From Periplaneta americana (Eukaryota > Arthropoda > Insecta > Blattodea > Blattidae), in contig NC_091123.1 in the NCBI RefSeq assembly GCF_040183065.1, positions 111,760,821-111,824,820 of the forward strand: 64,000 bases of DNA. Reading direction: 5' to 3'. The position numbers and the translations under genes were made by a program. The notes beneath the pieces were generated by a model, which was given only the letters and a program-made list of their open reading frames with translations, was not told where the DNA came from and ran no database searches. Positions 58,833 through 64,000 of the stretch are shown here, piece after piece (within the stretch, counting starts at the first letter, position 1; each line of letters starts with the position of its first letter).

Positions 58833-59805
58833 ACTGTGCACAGTTTGATGGTGGGACATTTTCACATGAACTTCATAAGAGCTCCTTTGAAGAAGGTTGG
58901 AGCACTTCCAGTTCCACTTAAAACACACACATTAAGTCTCATACAAAATCTTTCAATACTTTGGTAGAAAAGCTAGTACACTACAATTGAAATGTTGGAA
59001 TTTATCAGAATTGATAAAAACATGTATTTTCAGAAAAATGATCAAAAATGTTTACAAGAGAACTGTTAATGAGCTCATGTCGAAACCTCCTCTCAAACTG
59101 CACACACAGATCTTCATAGCAGATATACAAATATAAAAGAACTAGCTAGCTATTCATGTTATCCAAAGGTGTGAGAACTTCGAATGTTAAGAAATAATGG
59201 TGCCTATTTGAAGAAAACTGTGAAAGCCTATCCTGTCATGTGACTTCCGAGATGAGCTCATGCACTCAACATGGTTTGTCTTCACTCAAAGCAGGGGACT
59301 ATTCAATTTCTTGACAGTATTTTTTTTAAGTTTTAATTTCATAACCTTACAATTAGTCGTTTAGTCAACTGTCTGAAGACAGGTGTCACTTATGAGGCAA
59401 CTAAGCCTGGAGATAATGGGGGTAGGGCAACTAATTTTATTATAATTATCTTCCTGCTATGAAAATATAACATTGTGCACAGTTTGAGGAAAGTTTTCAC
59501 GTGGTTTCATGAACAGTTACCTTGTCAGCAAACTCAAAATCTGCCCAATAATTTAGTGCTGCATAAGTCTAATTTTGAAAAGACCATAAACCAACGTGTA
59601 TTATCAATAATTTTGTATCTCCTTAAAAACATCAAAGTATGTTTTCATAGCACCATACACTTTTAAAACAGCCATAGTTCAGACCAGTAGTATTCAATCT
59701 TTTTTGCTAGTGTACCTCCCAAAATATATATTTTTTTAGTTTTGTACTCCAAAACTGCATTGCAATTATACAATAAATAACAAAAAACTAATGTGTGCAA
59801 AATAA
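58833..59805. other. Nothing firmly recognised
   Basis: 59350-59425 (CTGTCTGAAGACAGGTGTCA, ATGAGGCAACTAAGCCTGGA) looks like an interspersed repeat fragment, but I cannot assign it. Confidence 0.3.

Positions 59806-59879
<74 letters not shown>
59806..59879. repeat. (ATT)n microsatellite
   Basis: About 24 ATT units with one interruption. Confidence 0.95.
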
Positions 59880-60639
59880 AATACAGTAGTTATTCATAAA
59901 ATAACAACACTACATAATGAATTATGTAAAATGTTAACAAAGCAAGGAAAAGAAATTATATGAACTGTGATAATTATCAAAAATATAATAAAATAAATGT
60001 CGCATTTTTACATACACTGTTAGTGGGCTGCGTACCATCCCAATGCCTGAATACCTGCTATTATCCAAGACTAAGTTGCTAAACCAAAGTTTCACAACAG
60101 TAATACCCTGTCAGATCATTTATTTTTAATTTTCATTGATCAACATTATTAGTGGTCAGACTGGCACAGGCTGACAGCATCGTTAGCATGGCCACCAAAA
60201 ACTTGGTGGAAAAACCTGCATGGGTTCTCCTGAAGAAGAGAACCTGCTCCATCAAACTGACTTTCTCTTGGAGCAAATTATTACATTTTAATTAATTAGA
60301 AAACGATTGTTAAGGAGGAAGTCGCTTTTGCGTATCTAGTCATAGTTGAAAGGTCGACAACATAAATTCTGGATTGTTTGCCTCGTTTTAACCGTGACAA
60401 AGCTTTTTAGTTCTTTTAAGTATTCTGGTTATTGTATTGTGTTTGTTTAGTAACAATTTTAGAGAAGGGTGCAAAGAGCCATAGTAGCTGACGCTCCCAT
60501 TTTAAACCCCACTAACTAAATTCTGGATTCATCAAAGTTTACTTGCAAGGGATATATATAATGGCTCAGTCACTGTGCGATTTAGTAAAAGGTGTTAAGT
60601 GTTCCAGCAATGGGAGGCCGTATACAAAATTGATTTCAT
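59880..60639. other. Nothing recognised
   Basis: No motif seen; a Harbinger exon remnant follows. Confidence 0.3.
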
Positions 60640-60892
60640 AATTTTCTCAGGATAACAACCAGTGATTTTGAAGAACTTGTTTGTATGATGGACCCAAAAC
60701 AAAACGCAAACTTCAGGAAAGTAATTGCTATAAATAAACGATTAGCTGTAACACCACCACTTCTTGCCACAGAAGACTTGCAACTTAAGCTATCTTTTCA
60801 AGATTGGAAGGTAAACAATCGGGAAAGTAATTCCAGAAGTATGTTCTGCAATTATTGACTCTTTGAAAAATAACATTAAGGTAAGCAACATA
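60640..60892 (+). pseudogene. PIF-Harbinger transposase N-terminal exon remnant
   Basis: FRITTSDFEELVCMMDPKQN, FRKVIAINKRLAVTPPLLAT and, after a shift, VPEVCSAIIDSLKNNIK, ending at AAG|GTAAGC. This matches the first conserved block of Harbinger transposases, with a donor in the expected place. The DDE part is absent. Confidence 0.7.
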
Positions 60893-60913
60893 ATAAAATA
60901 TATCTACTTAATA

Positions 60914-61292
60914 CTTACTTACAAATGGCTTTCAGGGACCCAGAGGTTCAATGTCGCCATCAGTCCCTGTCCTGAGTAAGATTAATCCAGTCCCTAACAT
61001 CATATCCCACCGCCCTCAAATTCATTTTAATATTAACCTCCATTTATGTCTCGGCCTGCCCAAAGATCTTTTTCCCTTAAGTCTCCTAAAACACTAAACG
61101 CATTTCTGTATTCACCCATATGTACTACATGCCCTGGCTATCTAGATTTAATGTTCCTATTTATGTTAGGTAAAGAATACAATGCGTGCAGTTCTGCATT
61201 GTGTAACTTTCCTCTTTCTCTTGTAACTTAATCTCTCTTAGCTCCAAATATTTTCCTAAGCACCTTACTCTCGAAAATCCTTAATATCTGTA
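60914..61292 (-). repeat. 5'-truncated RTE-like LINE insertion
   Basis: The 14-bp TSD ATATCTACTTAATA (60900-60913, 61293-61306) flanks a minus-strand copy of the LINE 3' end with its GTAAGTAAG tail at 60914. It reads degraded fragments of the [18 protein letters not shown]-terminus. Confidence 0.85.
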
Positions 61293-61306
61293 ATATCTAC
61301 TTAATA

Positions 61307-61984
61307 GTTTATTTTATATGTAATATTCATGCAATGTGTAATTGTTGTGAGTAATAATAGTAATGAGTTTGAGGGATTAATTAATCAATAATGTAGTGTG
61401 TGTGTTCTCTCTTAAAATATATATTTTTGTATAATATATTAAAAGTGTTTTAAATTAACCTGAGAGATGTCTTCAATTTCACGAGGCACATTCCTGTCCA
61501 TAAGCAGCTCTACTAAATGGTGATATGCAAACCATTGCCAGATTTTTTTGTTTCAATCTTTTTCTTTCGCCTATAAAAATGACGTGAGGTTTTTACTTTC
61601 CTCTCAACTTCCCCCCTATCAAGTCCCAATACATCCGGTATTAGTTTTAAGAGAGCCATTTCATTTCTTTATATTTTTATTATTGCTATCAGTAGCATAC
61701 CACAAATTCCTCTTTTGTCTGAAAAAATTATCTGGATCACCATATCGTCTGATCACTCCACCTGCACTGTTCTCAGCAGATTGTGATCATAAACAATCAT
61801 TGGCAGGTGGTGTTTTGTGGCAGGAGGGTATTCCTACTGTGAGAAATTAACTTTTAAAGCTATGTTTCCACAAACTCTGGAAGCCAGGGGGTCCAGTTCT
61901 CTGACATAAGCAGCGAGATTGTGAGGCGATCCACAAAACTGGCAATGCTAGCAGCATAGCCAGTCTGGTACAGCCTTACCTTAA
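61307..61984. other. No assigned gene
   Basis: A minus-strand stretch ending at 61461 reads LVELLMDRNVPREIEDISQ before a possible GTTAAT donor. I do not recognise it. Confidence 0.3.
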
Positions 61985-63250
61985 GCAAAGACCAAAACGA
62001 ATTTAGAAAAAGAAAGATCTTGCAGTGATTTTATCTTCACGGAGCAGGTCATAAAAACATAGAGAATTTAATCCAACGTTATACATTCTCCTTTTAGACT
62101 GCGGAAAAGCTTAGTGATAAAGTAATATGTAAAAAAAATTATGGATGTTCTAATTCTGCAAGAATTCCTGACACATTTAGTAAATTTCATGCAGTTTATA
62201 CGAGAAAAATAGAATATTTATTGAAATACTGCAGATGATACAATGGTAAAGCATGCACAATTAATCAAGCAGTAAAACAGAGATACCCTGTATCACCAGC
62301 ACTGTTTAATTTATATTTTAAAGACACTGTTAGAAAATGGAGGCATATCTTACTACATGTTGGAATTCAAATTAACGAGCTGAATCTGGGAACTCTGTTA
62401 TTTGCTGACAACCATGTAATCTTGGAAGATATTTAAAATAAATTACAAGTGGTGAACTTTCATTTAGAGAAAACATTTCAAGATTACAATTTCAAATATT
62501 ACTTACTTACTGGTTTTTAAAGAACCTGGAGGTTCATTGCCGCCCTCACATAAGCCTGTCATTGGTCCCTATCCTGAGCAAGATTAATCCAGTCTCTATC
62601 ATCATATCCCACCTCCCTGAAATCCATTTTAATACAATCTTCCCATCTATGTCTTGGCCTCCCCAAAGGTCCTTTTTCCTCCGGCTTCCCAACTATCACT
62701 CTATATGCATTTCTGGATTCGCCCATACGTGCTACATGCCCGGACCATCTCAAACATCACAATTTCAATATTTCTGTATGAAAATTGAAAGTCACGGCTT
62801 TCAAAGGAAAAGATCAAGTGAAGTACAAGACTGTAGCAAAATAGCTTCAGAGAACAAGTATCCTCGTTCAACTATCTGGGTCATGGATCTCTTAGAACAG
62901 AAAAATAATTCAATTAAAATTTTATAATCATTGCAGCATAGACACTGTCCTACAGTTGTGAAAAATGATCCATGATTAGAAGCAACAAGAGGAAGACAGA
63001 AACAGTAAAGATGAGATTTTTACAATTTGTCACTGAATATACCCTGTTAGATAAACAAACAAAATTGCAACATAAGGAAAAGTTGAATATACATAAAATG
63101 AACGAGACTCTAGAAAAGAAAAAAGAATGGCACACTCATGTTTAAAAAATGAAATAAGGCTTTTTAAGAAGTTTCTATCCTGTAACCCTAAAAGGACAAA
63201 TATTGTGATCTGGGTAGATAAAAAAGGGGCTGAGAGGATGACTTCACTTG
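61985..63250 (+). pseudogene. RTE-like LINE, RT and C-terminal region (second family)
   Basis: NQAVKQRYPVSPALFNLYF (the QG.PLSP block), LLFADNHVILED (variant of FADD), HLEKTFQDYN, then, after an insertion at 62501-62758, a degraded YLGH region, KTETVKMRFLQFVTEYTLLD and KEKLNIHKMNETLEKKKEW. This is the RT-to-C-terminus order of RTE-type ORFs in a family different from the intact LINE. Many stops and frameshifts. Confidence 0.7.
62501..62758 (-). repeat. 5'-truncated RTE-like LINE insertion
   Basis: TSD ACAATTTCAAATATT / ACAATTTCAATATT (62486-62500, 62759-62772). The minus strand reads [19 protein letters not shown] and RPRHRWEDCIKMDFREVGY, then the GTAAGTAAGT tail. Same family as 39837, inserted into the older LINE remnant. 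Confidence 0.9.
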
Positions 63251-63317
63251 AGGACAGAACAGACCAAAATGGTTGATTAACATTATTTTACTCTCACTGC
63301 TGGTACAAATTGGTTTT

Positions 63318-63595
63318 TAATTCCAGAGTAGTATCAACTTACTCCATATATAATTCCAGAGTACTTTCTCAACCTACTCCATATATAATTCCAGAGTACT
63401 GTCTCAACCTACTCCATATATAATTCCAGAGTATTGTCTCAACCTACTCCATATATAATTTCAGAGTACTGTCTCAACCTACTCCATATATAATTCCAGA
63501 GTACTGTCTAAACCTACTCCATATATAATTCCAGAGTACTGTCTCAACCTACTCCATTTATAATTCCAGAGTACTGTCTTAACCTACTCCATTTA
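63318..63595. repeat. Eight tandem copies of a 35-bp unit
   Basis: Unit TAATTCCAGAGTACTGTCTC + AACCTACTCCATATA, starting at 63318, 63351, 63386, 63421, 63456, 63491, 63526 and 63561. The first copy is 33 bp. The others are 35 bp and differ by at most a few bases. Confidence 0.95.
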
Positions 63596-64000
63596 TTTGT
63601 GTTTCATTTTCTTTTTTTGTTCCATTTATTAACATAGCACTACCTTAGAATTTCCATACGATTTTTTATTTATCTTATTACCTCGCACTTTACTGCAATA
63701 ATTGTGAAGTATATTTAGCAACAATATTTGAAACAATTTATCAAGTAGGATAACCTTTTCAATTCTCTTTCTTGTTCACCTAGACAAAGAATCACCCTTC
63801 TAAATAATCCATAATTGTGAAGGTTGCAAACAAAACTGGTCATTTCCACCGAAAACAAAAACTGAGTTCTTTTTTACGGCCATTTCCATAAGAAACAGTA
63901 TGGTAAAACCAGTATCATCAATCAAAACCAGATAATTCCATATCATACTAATGCCAATATTTTCATCCTCTTTTTTTTTTGTATCGGAAACGGACATTTC
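63596..64000. other. Nothing recognised
   Basis: AT-rich. No eIF2 gamma P-loop exon (GHVAHGKST) on the minus strand here. Confidence 0.35.

Noticed and set aside
58544-58967. Long overlapping frames rich in Tyr, Ile, His and Met on both strands
   Set aside because: They are translations of an alternating TA/CATA/TATG microsatellite and have no protein-like composition.
61461-61540. Minus-strand stretch reading LVELLMDRNVPREIEDISQ with a possible donor
   Set aside because: Not recognised, no acceptor-side support, and it does not match the missing eIF2 gamma N-terminus.
1-64000. CRISPR arrays, bacterial operons or phage modules
   Set aside because: No spaced direct repeats of that kind, and spliced genes, SINEs and LINEs show the sequence is eukaryotic.

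Overview
The window is a TE-rich stretch of an arthropod genome. It is most likely from a cockroach or termite relative (Blattodea), and possibly an American-cockroach-like species. That placement is an inference from the mix of tRNA-headed SINEs, Penelope-like elements, an RTE-like LINE with a (TAAG)n tail, Mag-type Ty3/gypsy, pogo, mariner, hAT and PIF-Harbinger copies. I could not run a search to confirm it.

One host gene is clear. The minus strand carries seven exons (19611-55076) encoding the C-terminal ~392 residues of translation initiation factor eIF2 gamma, from the residue just before the zinc-binding loop to the stop codon. All six exon junctions keep the frame and have GT/AG ends. 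The N-terminal exons (P-loop and switch I) are not found up to 64000 and probably lie beyond the window. The introns are 1.2-9.4 kb and are largely filled by transposons.

Layout. 1-18.5 kb, downstream of the gene: a SINE, a Jockey-like LINE fragment, a TTAT-flanked DNA transposon with an internal 14-mer repeat, a Penelope-like RT/GIY-YIG remnant, a pogo element with a mutated catalytic Asp, duplicated hAT C-termini, a perfect 809-bp-arm inverted repeat with a Penelope-like 3' end at its centre, a Tc1 derivative and three SINE heads. 19.6-21.8 kb: the last two eIF2 gamma exons. 23.9-27.8 kb: a three-level nest (mariner containing hAT containing pogo), each layer with its own target-site duplication. 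29-36.6 kb: LINE fragments, a possible Kolobok-like DNA element, a 200-N gap, SINEs, a Harbinger pseudogene and a foldback element. 39.8-43 kb: a TSD-flanked RTE-like LINE with an uninterrupted reading frame of about 1,015 codons but no ATG near its start. 44.5-46.4 kb: a mariner remnant abutted by a 10-bp-TSD element. 47.2-53.5 kb: a Mag-type LTR retrotransposon with 110/112-bp LTRs and 5-bp TSD, itself hit by two DNA elements, ending 37 bp from an eIF2 gamma splice site. 54.8-64 kb: the most upstream visible eIF2 gamma exon, a 9-bp-TSD element, microsatellites, Harbinger and RTE-like LINE remnants, and a 35-bp tandem repeat.

Apart from eIF2 gamma and the LINE, every protein-like region is broken by stops, frameshifts or insertions. 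The most unusual signals are the perfect palindrome and a recurring architecture in which several DNA transposons each carry their own short word repeated near both ends.
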